From Bradyrhizobium sp. WBAH42 (lineage in GTDB: Bacteria > Pseudomonadota > Alphaproteobacteria > Rhizobiales > Xanthobacteraceae): DNA of 64,000 nucleotides. The stretch's first letter is position 1. Every line of letters begins with the position of its first letter. Below the pieces are notes generated by a model. The model saw only the letters and a list, made by a program, of their open reading frames with translations. It was not told the origin of the DNA and ran no database searches. Shown here piece by piece: positions 36,328 to 46,181 of this stretch. The DNA lies in the NCBI RefSeq assembly GCF_024585265.1, contig NZ_CP036533.1, forward strand, positions 7,263,001-7,327,000. The letters run 5' to 3'. A program made the translations under genes and the position numbers.

Positions 36328-36442
36328 CGTCATTGCGAGCGAAGCGAAGCAATCCAGATCTTCTCCGCGGCAAGAGCCTGGATTGCTTCGTCGCCAGCGC
36401 AAAATTGCTTCGCAATTTTGTCGCGGGCTCCTCGCAATGACG
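36328..36442. repeat. Palindromic repeat, family B, copy 2 (interrupted)
   Basis: The left arm CGTCATTGCGAGCGAAGCG is identical to that at 7335. The right side is interrupted by AAAATTGC-TTC-GCAATTTT, a smaller perfect hairpin, before the terminal CTCGCAATGACG. It separates trpE(G) from apt. Confidence 0.8.
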
Positions 36443-36449
36443 GTCATAC

Positions 36450-38615
36450 TCAATTCGCCCCAGCATCCAGCCGGAACGCGTTTTCGACGATACGTAACCC
36501 CACCTCGCCGCCGAGCGACATCAGCGATTCCGGGTGGAATTGCACGCCGGCGACCGGCAGGGTCTTGTGCTCAAGCGCCATGGCGACGCCGTCCTCGGTG
36601 CTGGCGGTGACGCTCAGGACCTCCGGCATGCTGTCGCGCTCGACGAAGAGCGAGTGATAGCGGCCAATGACGATCTCGTTCGGCAGGTTGCGCATCAGCC
36701 GGCCGCCGCGCACCTGCACCCGTGAGGGCCGGCCATGGGCGGGATGGGTGAGCTGGCCGAGCTCGCCGCCGAAATATTCGCCGATCGCCTGGACGCCGAG
36801 GCAGACGCCGAACACCGGCAGCTTCTTCTCCAGCGCCGCGTCGATTGTTGTCTTGATCCCGAAATCCTCAGGGCGCCCGGGGCCGGGCGACAGCACCAGC
36901 AAATCCCACCTCTTCCGCTTGAGCATGTCGAGCGCATGCACATAGCGGACCACGGTGACGCTGGCGCCGACCTGACGGAAATAATCGGCGAGCATATGCA
37001 CGAAGCTGTCGTCGTGGTCGATCAGCAGCACCTGCTTGCCCGAGCCGGTGGCATCGGGCGCAAAGGTCGAGAGCGGCTTCGGCGGATCGCCGCGCAGCGC
37101 CTGGAACAGGGCGGCAGCCTTGACCTGGCATTCGCGATCTTCCGCGGCGGGATCGGAATCGAACAGGCAGGTGGCACCGACGCGCACTTCGGCGAGGCCA
37201 TCCTTCATGCGGATGGTGCGGATGGTGAGGCCGGTGTTGATGCTGCCGTCGAAATTCACCGCGCCGATCGCACCGGCATACCAGCGCCGCGGCGAGCGCT
37301 CGTGGTCCTCGACGAACTGCATCGCCCACAGCTTTGGCGCACCCGTGACGGTGACCGCCCAGGCATGGGTGAGGAAGGCATCGAGCGCGTCGAAGCCGGG
37401 GCGCAGCATGCCCTCGACGTGGTCGACGGTGTGGAACAGTTTTGAGTACGTCTCGATCTGCCGGCGCGCTAGAACCTTGATGGTGCCGGGCACACAGACG
37501 CGCGCCTTGTCGTTGCGGTCGACGTCGGTGCACATGTTGAGCTCGAACTCGTCCTTCTCCGAGTTCAAGAGCTGGCGGATCTGCTCGGCGTCGCCGATCG
37601 CATCAAGGCCGCGCGCAATCGTGCCGGAGATCGGGCAGGTCTCGACGCGGCGGCCGTCCGAGCGCACGAACATTTCGGGCGACGCCGAGACAAGAAACTC
37701 GCCCTCGCCGAGATTCATCAGCGCGCCGTAGGGCGACGGGTTGATGACGCAGAGGCGCTGGAACACTTCGGCCGGTGAGCGGTCGCAGGGCTCGGCGAAC
37801 AGTTGGCCGGGCACGGCCTCGAACAGATCGCCGCGCGCGAAGGCCGCGCGCGCGGTTTCGACCGTGGCCTGATATTCACCGGGCGCGTGATCGGCAAAAC
37901 CCTGGCGCGGCGTCTTCAGGTAGGGGCTGTCGGCGGTTTCGCGCGGCAGGCCCTCCGTCGATTTGCCCTTCCAGGCGAAATCGTAAGAGAGCACGACGCC
38001 GCGGCCGGTGGCGCGGTCATAGGCCAGCAGGCGATCGGGCACGTACAGCACGATGTCGCGCTGGTCTTGCTCGCGCGGACGCTTCTGAACGAGGTCCTCG
38101 ATCTGGAAGACGAGGTCGTAGGCGAAGGCGCCGAACAGGCCGAGCAGGCCATCATCATTGGCGGAGAAGGCGGCGACGAGGTCGCGCACCAGCGACATCA
38201 CGCTGGCCCGCCGCGTGCGCTGGTCTTCCTCGACCGGGGCATCGCCGCGGATGATGTGGCCGGCCAAGCGCGCTGCAGCCTTCTCGGAGATCACCACGCA
38301 GGGGTCGCGCAGGACGTCGCCGAGGAAGGCGATCAGCACCTCTCCGCGCGCGTTCAGCGCTTCCAGCTTGAAATTGACGCCGACTGTCTCGAGCTTGAGC
38401 GGCGGATCGGAGAAGCCGAGGTCGAAGCTCTCGTAGCGGCCGGGCACGGTCGTGCCCGAGGACAGCACCACGCCGCGGCGGCGGTCGAGCAGGCTGATGA
38501 GGTCGTCGAGCCTGCTGGCGCCGCCGGTAAATTGCTCCGCCACGCGCGTGATCGCAAGCCCCGCGCGGGTCGCGTACTCACTTCTGGCCGGGAGGGCAAA
38601 GACTGTCCTGTTCAT
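36450..38615 (-). CDS. trpE(G): Fused anthranilate synthase (TrpE-TrpG)
   Basis: This enzyme makes anthranilate from chorismate and glutamine, the first step of tryptophan synthesis. The 721-aa protein joins a TrpE part (about 1-510; VCVPGTIKVLARRQIETYSK, HAWAVTVTGAPKLWAMQFVE and YAGAIGAVNFDGSINTGLTI) to a TrpG amidotransferase (about 525-715) with nucleophile GVCLGVQAIG and FHPES near the end. The fusion is typical of rhizobia. A 15-codon leader peptide with two Trp codons lies 115 nt upstream, so expression is probably attenuated by charged tRNA-Trp. Confidence 0.96.
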   Translation of the reverse strand: MNRTVFALPARSEYATRAGLAITRVAEQFTGGASRLDDLISLLDRRRGVVLSSGTTVPGRYESFDLGFSDPPLKLETVGVNFKLEALNARGEVLIAFLGDVLRDPCVVISEKAAARLAGHIIRGDAPVEEDQRTRRASVMSLVRDLVAAFSANDDGLLGLFGAFAYDLVFQIEDLVQKRPREQDQRDIVLYVPDRLLAYDRATGRGVVLSYDFAWKGKSTEGLPRETADSPYLKTPRQGFADHAPGEYQATVETARAAFARGDLFEAVPGQLFAEPCDRSPAEVFQRLCVINPSPYGALMNLGEGEFLVSASPEMFVRSDGRRVETCPISGTIARGLDAIGDAEQIRQLLNSEKDEFELNMCTDVDRNDKARVCVPGTIKVLARRQIETYSKLFHTVDHVEGMLRPGFDALDAFLTHAWAVTVTGAPKLWAMQFVEDHERSPRRWYAGAIGAVNFDGSINTGLTIRTIRMKDGLAEVRVGATCLFDSDPAAEDRECQVKAAALFQALRGDPPKPLSTFAPDATGSGKQVLLIDHDDSFVHMLADYFRQVGASVTVVRYVHALDMLKRKRWDLLVLSPGPGRPEDFGIKTTIDAALEKKLPVFGVCLGVQAIGEYFGGELGQLTHPAHGRPSRVQVRGGRLMRNLPNEIVIGRYHSLFVERDSMPEVLSVTASTEDGVAMALEHKTLPVAGVQFHPESLMSLGGEVGLRIVENAFRLDAGAN

Positions 38616-38619
38616 GTCG

Positions 38620-38790
38620 TCCTCTTACGAAACTTGCCGAGGGAACGCCACACAGGACAAACGATCGGGCCGCCGCACTGCGTGGCGACCTCTAGCGATT
38701 TTGAGAAATGAAATCGCACCGGCCACCTCTTTAGGAGGTGCGCCACCAAAGACGGGCTGGGCGGACGGCGGTGCTCATGGGCGGATACTC
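38620..38790 (-). ncRNA. trp attenuator leader (rnTrpL-like)
   Basis: The leader between trpL and trpE(G) has mutually exclusive pairings. On the minus strand GGTG in the Trp codons can pair with the following CACC, CACCTC can pair with GAGGTG across CTAAA (38724-38740), and CGCACC with a later GGTGCG. A GC-rich stem around GCCACGCAGTGCGGCGGC could be the terminator. In Sinorhizobium the same arrangement attenuates trpE(G) and releases a small RNA. The exact ends here are not determined. Confidence 0.6.
38731..38778 (-). CDS. trpL: trp leader peptide with tandem Trp codons
   Basis: ATG to TAA encodes MSTAVRPARLWWRTS, 15 residues with adjacent TGG TGG codons. It lies 115 nt before trpE(G). 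The stop codon falls in the loop of the CACCTC/GAGGTG hairpin, as expected for ribosome-position-dependent attenuation. Trp codons at this place are very unlikely by chance. Confidence 0.85.
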   Translation of the reverse strand: MSTAVRPARLWWRTS

Positions 38791-38869
38791 ACCATGGCGC
38801 GAGGGCGGCGTCAAGGGTGGCTGGGGCGGCTTCAATCGCCAAAATGGCGACGGCCAGGTCTCAGCCGCT

Positions 38870-40084
38870 TCAAGCCCGCATCTGCAGGCTGTCGCGCCCT
38901 ATGGCCGCGTCCGAAGCATGACGCTCGATCTCGGCTCGCGTTACCGTGAGCAGAAGTTCGTCGTCGGGTTCGACGACATTGCTACGGTCAGCCAAGGTTT
39001 CAACCATAACACCTGTCTTTCCTGTGACCGCACACCATGTGGCATGATCGTCGCTCACGCGTAGCGCCGTGATCATCGCGGCCGGATCCAGATCCAACTT
39101 TCGCAACAGCAGGTCGATGGCCTCGGCCGCCAGATTTTGCTCGGCAACTCTCAAGAAATTCCGGATCGTGTCAGCGCCTACCGTCGACAACCGCGCGCCC
39201 ACCAGTGTGGGCGGAAAGCTCTTCAATACTTCATGCATGGCCGACGGCTTCGGGCTCTGGCTGCCTGGGCCGAATTCGTAAAGTTCTCCACCCGCCTCTT
39301 CGTAAACGCACAGGCGCGAACCCTTGTCAGTCTTGACGCCAATGGCAATGCCCTGCACCCCTTCAACATCCATATTGCTTCCCGCGAACGCCTGAACCTT
39401 GAGCTCCGGGTCAGGCCTCACCGCCCCGCACGCGGCGGCGATCGTGAGCTGCAGGCGGTCGGTGATCTGAGAGCTGATGTGGCGAACGCTCAGCCAGATC
39501 CGACGTTGCGACAGATGTGGGTTAAGTTGCGCAAGCCGTTCGATTTCGGAGGCATACTGTTCCTGCGCGACAGCATGCAATTCGGGCCAGCTTGCGATCC
39601 ATCGGGCTGCAAGTTGTTTCATTGGTTGCTGTCGTTCTGCTTCATAGAAGCGACGATCAAGCGCATCGAGCGCCGAGGCTCGGTTCTCGAAGCCATTCTG
39701 CTGCACGCTCTCTTGGGGATTATCCCCTACCCAGGCGATCATTTCCTGCAATATACGATGTTGCGCGCTCGCTCCCATCGCCTCGAGTCCGGCGAGCGCA
39801 TCGCCAGACGTCGTGGGAAGCATCGAAACGCCCGTGTTACCGATGAACTGGCTGTGACCGCCGTTGTTGACCTGAGCGAGATAGTAGTCTGCGTGATAGG
39901 CCTGCATGGCCACAGCGGGCAGTTCACGTCCGGAGTACACGCCGACGCGTTGCATTTGGTTGACGTAGTCGACCACCGCGTGGGTTAGATATTCGGCCTT
40001 CTCAGGGTCCTCGGGCGCCTCCAGCCGCTCGCGAGGCAAAACAACCGTCGTCAACCGACCATCCACAATCATCACCCCCTCCAC
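38870..40084 (-). CDS. DMP19-like protein of unknown function
   Basis: The 404-aa protein has AYHADYYLAQVNNGGHSQFIGNTG-type sequence at residues ~62-85, the core of the DMP19 (DUF4375) family, followed by LAGLEAMGASAQHRILQEMI. The remaining ~230 residues are not recognised and include a possible two-strand repeat (AITALRVSDDHATW, MVETLADRSNVVEPDDELLL). DMP19 proteins have been described as DNA mimics in Neisseria, but similarity here is limited to the motif. Its base use looks less GC-biased than the neighbours, so transfer is possible. An ATG four codons in is an alternative start. Confidence 0.6.
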   Translation of the reverse strand: MEGVMIVDGRLTTVVLPRERLEAPEDPEKAEYLTHAVVDYVNQMQRVGVYSGRELPAVAMQAYHADYYLAQVNNGGHSQFIGNTGVSMLPTTSGDALAGLEAMGASAQHRILQEMIAWVGDNPQESVQQNGFENRASALDALDRRFYEAERQQPMKQLAARWIASWPELHAVAQEQYASEIERLAQLNPHLSQRRIWLSVRHISSQITDRLQLTIAAACGAVRPDPELKVQAFAGSNMDVEGVQGIAIGVKTDKGSRLCVYEEAGGELYEFGPGSQSPKPSAMHEVLKSFPPTLVGARLSTVGADTIRNFLRVAEQNLAAEAIDLLLRKLDLDPAAMITALRVSDDHATWCAVTGKTGVMVETLADRSNVVEPDDELLLTVTRAEIERHASDAAIGRDSLQMRA

Positions 40085-40187
40085 AGTCGCGTAGCGAAGG
40101 GCTACACGGCTGCAGCCTATGATTGCAGCGAGCTGTTATCAATAGCGATGCAACACGTGCGCAGATCGACCCGCACCACTGCTGCTG

Positions 40188-40862
40188 CTACCCCAGATGC
40201 TTCCGGAAAAACTCCGTCGCCCGGCCCCAGGCGAGCTCGGCGGCTTCGCGGTCGTGCACGGCCTGGCGCTGCTCGTTGACGAAGGCGTGCTCGGCGTCAT
40301 AGCGGAACAGCTCCAGCGACTTGCCGGCGGCCTTCATGGCCTTCTCGAAACCATTGACCAGCTCCGGCGTGCACCAATCGTCCTTGTTGGCGAAATGGGC
40401 CTGGAGCGGGATCTTGACGTCGGCGGGCTTGGCCGCCTGCTCGGGCGGGATGCCGTAGAACACGACGCCGGCCGCGAGCTCCGGGATCTTGGTCGCGCCG
40501 ATGATGGTGACGGCGCCGCCGAGGCAGAAGCCGGTCAGCCCGACCTTGGCGCCGTTGCGCGACAGATATTGCGCGGCACCGCGCACGGTCTGCGCGGTGG
40601 CGTCCATGAAGTCGAGCGAATTCATCTCCTTGTTGGCGCTGTCCGTGTCGTGATACGGCACCACCTTGCCCTTGTAGAGATCGGGCGCCAGCGCGTCGAA
40701 ACCGGCCAGCGCGAAGCGGTCGCACAGGCCCTTGATCTGGTCGGACAGGCCCCACCATTCCTGGATCACGACCACGCCCGGCGCATTGCCGCGCGCGGCG
40801 TTGGCGAGATAGCCCGAGGCGTCCTTGCCGTCCGGGCGCTTGAAGGTGATGCTGGTTCCCAT
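40188..40862 (-). CDS. Dienelactone hydrolase family protein
   Basis: The 224-aa alpha/beta hydrolase has the dienelactone hydrolase nucleophile GFCLGGA (Cys at about residue 122), GVVVIQEWWGLSDQIKGLCDR near the start, and an EHAFVNE segment near 195 carrying the catalytic His. These enzymes open lactones or cleave esters in aromatic degradation. The start MGTSITFKRPDGKDA at 40862 fits the family; the frame is open further upstream into repeat DNA. Confidence 0.92.
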   Translation of the reverse strand: MGTSITFKRPDGKDASGYLANAARGNAPGVVVIQEWWGLSDQIKGLCDRFALAGFDALAPDLYKGKVVPYHDTDSANKEMNSLDFMDATAQTVRGAAQYLSRNGAKVGLTGFCLGGAVTIIGATKIPELAAGVVFYGIPPEQAAKPADVKIPLQAHFANKDDWCTPELVNGFEKAMKAAGKSLELFRYDAEHAFVNEQRQAVHDREAAELAWGRATEFFRKHLG

Positions 40863-40940
40863 GGTGTCCTCCGGTGAGTTTCTGGGGGATCGGTTGGCGG
40901 TATTTTGGCGGGTGCGGGGGTGTGACGCAATCCACACTCT

Positions 40941-41046
40941 CGTCATTCCGGGGCGCGCGATAGCGCGAGCCCGGAATCCATTGGGCCGCGGAGGTGGTGG
41001 ATGAATGGATTCCGGGTTCGATGCTACGCATCGCCCCGGAATGACG
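40941..41046. repeat. Palindromic intergenic repeat, family E
   Basis: The arms CGTCATTCCGGGGCG and CGCCCCGGAATGACG are complementary, with inner AGCCCGGAATCCAT and ATGGATTCCGGGTT. It lies between the hydrolase gene and the cytochrome bc1 genes. Confidence 0.85.
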
Positions 41047-41053
41047 GCTCAAC

Positions 41054-41077
41054 AAAAAAGCCCCCTTGCGGGGGCTT
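41054..41077 (-). terminator. Terminator of the cytochrome bc1 operon
   Basis: On the minus strand AAGCCCCC-GCAA-GGGGGCTT is followed by TTTTTT. It begins 28 nt after the stop of the fused cytochrome b/c1 gene. Confidence 0.9.
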
Positions 41078-41104
41078 CTTCATTCTCGTTTCGCGCCAAG
41101 CCGC

Positions 41105-43177
41105 TCAGTGCGAGTCGGCCCAGACCTTCTTCTTGGTGAAGTACATTAGGCCCGCGAAGATGATCAGGAACACGAAGACCTGGAAGCCGAGGCGCTTGCG
41201 CGCTTCCATGTGCGGCTCGGCGGTCCACATCAGGAAGGTGGTGACGTCCTTGGCGTACTGCGCGACCGTGGTCGGCGCGCCGTCGTCAAAGGTCACCTGG
41301 CCGTCGCTGAGCGGCTTCGGCATCTTGATGGCGTGACCGGGGAAGTACTTGTTGTAGTACGAGCCCTCCGGGATGGTGACGCCCTCCGGCACCTTCTCCT
41401 CATAGCCCTGGAGCACCGCGGCGACATAGTCGGGCCCCTGCTCCTGGTACTGGGTGAAGACGTCGAAGATGAACCAGGGGAAGCCGCGCTTATAGGAGCG
41501 CGCCTTGGTAATCAGGGACAGGTCGGGCGGCGCCGCGCCGCCGTTCGCCGCACGCGCGGCCTGCTCGTTCGGGAACGGCGAGGGGAAATAGTCCGCCGGC
41601 CGGCCCGGCCGCTCGAACATGTCGCCGGCATCGTTCGGACCGTCCTTGACCTTATACTCGGAGGCGAAGGCCGCCGCCTGCGCCACGGAATAGCTGGGCC
41701 CGCCGGGCTCGGCGAGGTTGCGGAAGGCGATGTAGGACAGGCCGTGGCAGCTGGCGCAGACCTCCTTGTAGACCTTCAGGCCGCGCTGCAGCGCGCCGCG
41801 ATCGAACTTACCGAAAGGGCCCGAGAACGACCATTTGTTGCCGGGGGGCGTGTCGCTGCCTTCGGACGCCTTCGCGCTGTCGATCGAGCCCGCGAACAGC
41901 GAACCGGCGAGCGCCAGCACGATCGCGGTCGAGACCATCGGCGTCGACCGGCTGCCGGTCTTGGCCAGCACGGCATCCGAGATCGAGTTCGGCACCGGCC
42001 GCGGCTTCTCGATGCGCGAGAGCAGCGGCAGCACGATCAGGAAGTAGGCGAAGTAGCAGACCGTCAGGACGCGGCCGGCGACCACGTAGATGCCCTCCGG
42101 CGGCTGCGCACCGAGATAGCCGAGCAGAATGCAGACCACGACGAAGATCCAGAAGAACTGCTTGGCGAGCGGACGGTACTTCGACGACTTCGTCTTGGCG
42201 GCATCGAGCCAGGGCAGGAAGCACAGGATGATGATCGCTCCGAACATCGCGATGACGCCCGCGAGCTTGTTCGGAATCGAGCGCAGGATCGCGTAGAACG
42301 GCAGGTAATACCATTCCGGCACGATGTGCGGCGGCGTCACGCCCGGGTTCGCCGGAATGTAGTTGTCGGCGTCGCCGAGATAGTTCGGCATGTAGAAGAT
42401 GAACCAGGCGTACAGCAGCATGAAGCAGGTGACGCCGAACATGTCCTTGATGGTGGCATGCGGCGTGAACGGCACCGTGTCCTTTTCCGTCTTCGGCTCG
42501 ACGCCATCAGGGTTGTTCTGGCCGGCGACGTGCAGCGCCCAGACGTGCAGCACGACGACGCCCGCGATCACGAACGGCAAGAGATAGTGCAGCGAGAAGA
42601 AGCGGTTCAGCGTCGGGTTGCCGACCGCATAGCCGCCCCACAGCAGCGTCACGATGCTCTCGCCGACATAGGGAATGGCGGAGAACAGGTTGGTGATGAC
42701 GGTGGCGCCCCAGAAGCTCATCTGGCCCCACGGCAGCACGTAGCCCATGAAGCCGGTCGCCATCATCAGGAGGTAGATGATGACGCCGAGGATCCACAGC
42801 ACCTCGCGCGGCTCCTTGTACGACCCGTAGTACAGGCCGCGGAACATGTGGACGTAGACGGCGACGAAGAACATCGAGGCGCCGACCGCGTGCATGTTGC
42901 GCAGCAGCCAGCCGTAGTTCACGTCACGGACGATCAGCTCGACCGACTTGAAGGCGAGATCGGCGTTCGGCGTGTAGTGCATCGCCAGGATCACGCCGGT
43001 CAGGATCTGCATCCCGAGCATGAAGGAGAGGATGGCGCCGAAGGTCCACCAATAGTTCAGGTTGCGCGGGGTGGGATAGGCGACGAAGGAGGAGTGGATG
43101 AGACCAAAGATCGGCAGACGCCGCTCGATCCATTGCAGGGCCGGATTGCTCGGCTGGTAGTCGGATGGTCCGCTCAT
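41105..43177 (-). CDS. fbcH: Cytochrome b/c1 fusion of the bc1 complex
   Basis: This 690-aa polyprotein carries cytochrome b (about 1-410, with [20 protein letters not shown], the Qo motif [10 protein letters not shown], and heme His pairs in its helices) joined to cytochrome c1 (about 430-690). The c1 part has an internal signal-like helix ([16 protein letters not shown]), heme-binding CASCH at ~474-478, AIKMPKPL with the axial Met at ~619, and a C-terminal anchor [17 protein letters not shown]. In Bradyrhizobium the fbcH product is cleaved into the two cytochromes. The Rieske gene is 62 bp upstream. Confidence 0.97.
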   Translation of the reverse strand: MSGPSDYQPSNPALQWIERRLPIFGLIHSSFVAYPTPRNLNYWWTFGAILSFMLGMQILTGVILAMHYTPNADLAFKSVELIVRDVNYGWLLRNMHAVGASMFFVAVYVHMFRGLYYGSYKEPREVLWILGVIIYLLMMATGFMGYVLPWGQMSFWGATVITNLFSAIPYVGESIVTLLWGGYAVGNPTLNRFFSLHYLLPFVIAGVVVLHVWALHVAGQNNPDGVEPKTEKDTVPFTPHATIKDMFGVTCFMLLYAWFIFYMPNYLGDADNYIPANPGVTPPHIVPEWYYLPFYAILRSIPNKLAGVIAMFGAIIILCFLPWLDAAKTKSSKYRPLAKQFFWIFVVVCILLGYLGAQPPEGIYVVAGRVLTVCYFAYFLIVLPLLSRIEKPRPVPNSISDAVLAKTGSRSTPMVSTAIVLALAGSLFAGSIDSAKASEGSDTPPGNKWSFSGPFGKFDRGALQRGLKVYKEVCASCHGLSYIAFRNLAEPGGPSYSVAQAAAFASEYKVKDGPNDAGDMFERPGRPADYFPSPFPNEQAARAANGGAAPPDLSLITKARSYKRGFPWFIFDVFTQYQEQGPDYVAAVLQGYEEKVPEGVTIPEGSYYNKYFPGHAIKMPKPLSDGQVTFDDGAPTTVAQYAKDVTTFLMWTAEPHMEARKRLGFQVFVFLIIFAGLMYFTKKKVWADSH

Positions 43178-43239
43178 GATGCGATCCTGAGGAAATAGTA
43201 CGACGAGACGGCGCGAAGCTTCGGACGAAGATCCGAAGC

Positions 43240-43770
43240 TCAGCCGATCTGGATTTTGGTGTCGGAAACGAACTGGTACGGCGGCACCGGCAGATTCGAG
43301 GGCGCAGGCCCCTGGCGGATGCGGCCGGACGAATCGTACTGCGAACCATGGCAGGGGCAGAAGAACCCGTCGTAGCTGCCTTCATGAGCGATCGGGATAC
43401 AGCCGAGGTGGGTGCAGATGCCGATCACGACCAGCCACTGCTCGTGACCAGACTTGACGCGGGCCTCGTCGGACTGCGGATCGGGCAGGCTCGCCACGTT
43501 GACGGCGCGCGCTTCGTCGATCTGCTTCTTGGTGCGGTGGCTGATGTAGATCGGCTTGCCGCGCCAGAACACCTTGATGTCCTGACCTTCCGCGATCGGG
43601 CTGAGATCGACCTCGATCGGCGCACCGGCGGCGATGGTCGAGGCATCCGGATTCATTTGGGAGATGAAGGGCCAGAGCGCGGCCGCGCCCCCTACTGCTG
43701 CAGCTGCCCCCGTTGCAACGAATAAGAAATCACGGCGTGTCGGATGGTCCGCCGAAGACGCTGTCGTCAC
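43240..43770 (-). CDS. petA: Rieske iron-sulfur subunit of the bc1 complex
   Basis: The 176-aa protein has an N-terminal twin-arginine-like pattern ([10 protein letters not shown]) and a membrane helix ([14 protein letters not shown]), then the Rieske cluster motifs CTHLGCIPI and CPCHGSQYD that bind the [2Fe-2S] centre with two Cys and two His. It passes electrons from quinol to cytochrome c1. It is the first gene of the operon with the fused b/c1 gene (fbcF in Bradyrhizobium usage). Confidence 0.97.
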   Translation of the reverse strand: MTTASSADHPTRRDFLFVATGAAAAVGGAAALWPFISQMNPDASTIAAGAPIEVDLSPIAEGQDIKVFWRGKPIYISHRTKKQIDEARAVNVASLPDPQSDEARVKSGHEQWLVVIGICTHLGCIPIAHEGSYDGFFCPCHGSQYDSSGRIRQGPAPSNLPVPPYQFVSDTKIQIG

Positions 43771-44049
43771 GATTCCAACCCTTTCTTCTTGTGCTACCGG
43801 TGGAACCGCTCCGAGGGGCGCCCAAGAGGTCCCCGGAAAGGCTGCCGGCGCCCGCGGCCCCCCGCGGCGGCAGAACTTGGCTTGTTCACCTCTAAACGGG
43901 TGAAACAGCAGTCCAGAATCGTTCTATTGGCACCCTTGCCGGGCGAGCGCAAGCCCGCTAACGGCGTGGGAGCGTGCAATGCACGAATTCCCGGGCGGGC
44001 GATGTTTTATTGAGACATTTTGCGCCCGCAAGCCAACTCGCCGCCGCCC
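43771..44049. other. Divergent promoter region between petA and trmL
   Basis: No coding frame is supported. It should hold the bc1 operon promoter on one side and that of trmL-queE on the other. Small inverted pieces occur (for example GTGCAATGCAC near 43974) but I cannot assign boxes. Confidence 0.4.
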
Positions 44050-44508
44050 ATGCAGATCGCGCTTTTCCAGCCTGACATCCCCCAGAACACCGGCACGATT
44101 CTTCGCCTCTGTGCCTGCTTGGGGCTGGATGCCCATATCATCGAACCCGCGGGCTTCCCCGTGTCCGACCGTCTGTTCCGCCGAGCGGGAATGGACTACC
44201 TCGACCATGTCAGGCTGACCCGTCACGTCTCCTGGGCGACATTCGAGGACTGGCGCGCAGGCCAGGGCCAGCGGCTGCTGCTGTTCACCACCAAGGCTGC
44301 CACCGATTACCGCGATTTTCATTACCAGAGCTCGGACATCCTGCTATTCGGGCGCGAGAGCGCCGGCGTCACCGACGCGGTCGTCGAGGCCGCCGATGCG
44401 CGCCTGGTGATCCCGATCAACGCGGGGCTGCGGTCGCTCAATGTGGCCATGAGCGTGGCCATGGCCGCCGGCGAGGCGCTGCGGCAAACCCGGAACCCGC
44501 AAGTTTGA
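44050..44508 (+). CDS. trmL: tRNA (cytidine/uridine-2'-O-)-methyltransferase TrmL
   Basis: TrmL methylates the ribose of nucleotide 34 in certain leucine tRNAs. The 152-aa SPOUT protein starts MQIALFQPDIPQNTGTILRL, has LLFGRESAGVTDAVVEAAD near 100 and IPINAGLRSLNVAMSVAMA near 122, the knot-forming cofactor loop. It is followed by queE after 18 nt; both act on tRNA wobble bases, so the pairing makes sense as a tRNA modification operon. Confidence 0.94.
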   Translation: MQIALFQPDIPQNTGTILRLCACLGLDAHIIEPAGFPVSDRLFRRAGMDYLDHVRLTRHVSWATFEDWRAGQGQRLLLFTTKAATDYRDFHYQSSDILLFGRESAGVTDAVVEAADARLVIPINAGLRSLNVAMSVAMAAGEALRQTRNPQV

Positions 44509-44526
44509 GAGATTGAGGAGAGAGGC

Positions 44527-45159
44527 TTGAGTTACGCGGTCAAGGAAATCTTCCTGACCCTGCAAGGCGAAGGCGCCCATGCCGGACGCGCGTCGGTGTT
44601 CTGCCGCTTTGCCGGCTGCAACCTCTGGAGCGGCCGCGAGGCCGACCGCAGCGAGGCAACTTGCAAGTTCTGCGACACCGATTTCGTCGGCACCGACGGC
44701 ACGCTCGGCGGGCGCTACGGCTCGGCCGCGGAACTCGCCGATACCATCGCCGCGCAATGGACAGCGGCTGCCGCCAACCGCTACGTGGTGCTGACCGGCG
44801 GCGAGCCGCTGCTCCAGGTCGACGCTGCGCTGATCGACGCGCTGCACGCAAGAGGCTTCGAGATCGGCGTCGAGACCAACGGCACGATCGCAGCCCCTGA
44901 TGGGCTCGACTGGATCTGTGTCAGCCCCAAGGGCGGCAGCGAGCTGGTGCTGCGGCGCGGCCACGAGCTGAAGCTGGTCTATCCGCAGGCGCTGGCGATG
45001 CCCGAAGCATTCGAGGATCTCGCCTTCGAACGCTTCTCGCTGCAGCCGATGGACGGGCCCGAAGTCATCGAGAACACCGCGCGCGCGATCGACTATTGCC
45101 TGCACCATCCGCAATGGCGGCTCAGCGTGCAGACGCACAAATCGCTCGGCATCAGATAG
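44527..45159 (+). CDS. queE: 7-carboxy-7-deazaguanine synthase
   Basis: QueE is a radical SAM enzyme of queuosine synthesis. The 210-aa protein has its cluster cysteines as C31-x14-C46-x2-C49 (CNLW...CKFC), the long spacing typical of this family, plus [19 protein letters not shown] and the cofactor motif [11 protein letters not shown]. The start is a TTG at 44527, with GAGAGG upstream; no ATG is suitably placed. It is coupled to trmL. Other queuosine genes are not in the window. Confidence 0.93.
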   Translation: MSYAVKEIFLTLQGEGAHAGRASVFCRFAGCNLWSGREADRSEATCKFCDTDFVGTDGTLGGRYGSAAELADTIAAQWTAAAANRYVVLTGGEPLLQVDAALIDALHARGFEIGVETNGTIAAPDGLDWICVSPKGGSELVLRRGHELKLVYPQALAMPEAFEDLAFERFSLQPMDGPEVIENTARAIDYCLHHPQWRLSVQTHKSLGIR

Positions 45160-45170
45160 GAAATGATTTT

Positions 45171-45258
45171 GTAGGGTGGGCAAAGCGGAGCGTGCCCACG
45201 ATTCAAGATGACGGTAAGAGACGTGGGCACGGCGCAAGGGCGCCTTTGCCCACCCTAC
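45171..45258. repeat. Palindromic repeat, family A, copy 3
   Basis: GTAGGGTGGGCAAAG and CTTTGCCCACCCTAC flank inner arms GCGTGCCCACG and CGTGGGCACGGC. It lies between queE and hemF and ends 29 nt before the hemF ATG. Confidence 0.85.
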
Positions 45259-45287
45259 GGCACACTCCACGTGGTAAGCGACCGGGA

Positions 45288-46181
45288 ATGCAGATGGACG
45301 ACACGACGATCGAAGACCGCAAGGCCCGCGCCCGCGGCTGGTTCGAAGCCCTGCGCGACGACATCTGCGCGAGCTTCGAGCGGCTCGAGGACGAAGCGCC
45401 GCAAAGCCTCCATCCGGGCGAAGCCGGCCGCTTCAAGCGCACGCCCTGGCAGCGCACCGACCACTCTGGCGCGGCCGGCGGCGGCGGCGTGATGTCGATG
45501 ATGCACGGCCGGCTGTTCGAGAAGGTCGGCGTGCATTGCTCGACGGTGCACGGCGAGTTCGCACCCGAATTCCGGGCCCAGATCCCCGGCGCTGCGGAGG
45601 ATCCAAAATTCTGGGCTTCCGGCATCTCGCTGATCGCGCACATGCGCAATCCGAACGTTCCCGCCGTGCACATGAACACGCGCTTCGTCGTCACCACGAA
45701 GGCCTGGTTCGGCGGCGGCGCCGACCTGACGCCGGTGCTGGAGCGAAGGCGGACGCAGGACGATCCCGACAGCATCGCCTTCCACGCCGCGATGAAAGAG
45801 GCCTGCGCGCAGCCGAGCGGCGTTGCCGATTACGACAAGTACAAGAAGTGGTGCGACGAGTATTTCTACCTGCCGCACCGAAAAGAGGCGCGCGGCATCG
45901 GCGGCATCTTCTACGACTGGCACGACAGCGGCGACTGGGACGCCGACCTCGCCTTCACCCAGGATGTCGGCCGCGCCTTCCTGAAGATCTATCCCGAGAT
46001 CGTGCGGCGCAATTTCGCGAGCGCCTGGACGGCTGCGGACCGCGAGGAGCAACTGATCCGCCGCGGCCGCTATGTCGAGTTCAACCTGCTCTACGACCGC
46101 GGCACCATCTTCGGACTGAAGACCGGCGGCAATGTGGACTCGATCCTGTCGTCGCTGCCGCCGGAGGTGAAGTGGCCATGA
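45288..46181 (+). CDS. hemF: Oxygen-dependent coproporphyrinogen III oxidase
   Basis: HemF converts coproporphyrinogen III to protoporphyrinogen IX with O2 in heme synthesis. The 297-aa protein has [40 protein letters not shown] (substrate-binding region, near 120), [20 protein letters not shown] and [19 protein letters not shown] near the end. An ATG two codons downstream is an alternative. Its TGA overlaps the ATG of the HAD gene (ATGA), so the two are translationally coupled. Confidence 0.96.
   Translation: MQMDDTTIEDRKARARGWFEALRDDICASFERLEDEAPQSLHPGEAGRFKRTPWQRTDHSGAAGGGGVMSMMHGRLFEKVGVHCSTVHGEFAPEFRAQIPGAAEDPKFWASGISLIAHMRNPNVPAVHMNTRFVVTTKAWFGGGADLTPVLERRRTQDDPDSIAFHAAMKEACAQPSGVADYDKYKKWCDEYFYLPHRKEARGIGGIFYDWHDSGDWDADLAFTQDVGRAFLKIYPEIVRRNFASAWTAADREEQLIRRGRYVEFNLLYDRGTIFGLKTGGNVDSILSSLPPEVKWP

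Noticed and set aside
41210..43198. Long plus-strand frame opposite the cytochrome b/c1 gene
   Set aside because: It is rich in Arg, Asp and His with no family match, while the minus strand encodes clear heme motifs.
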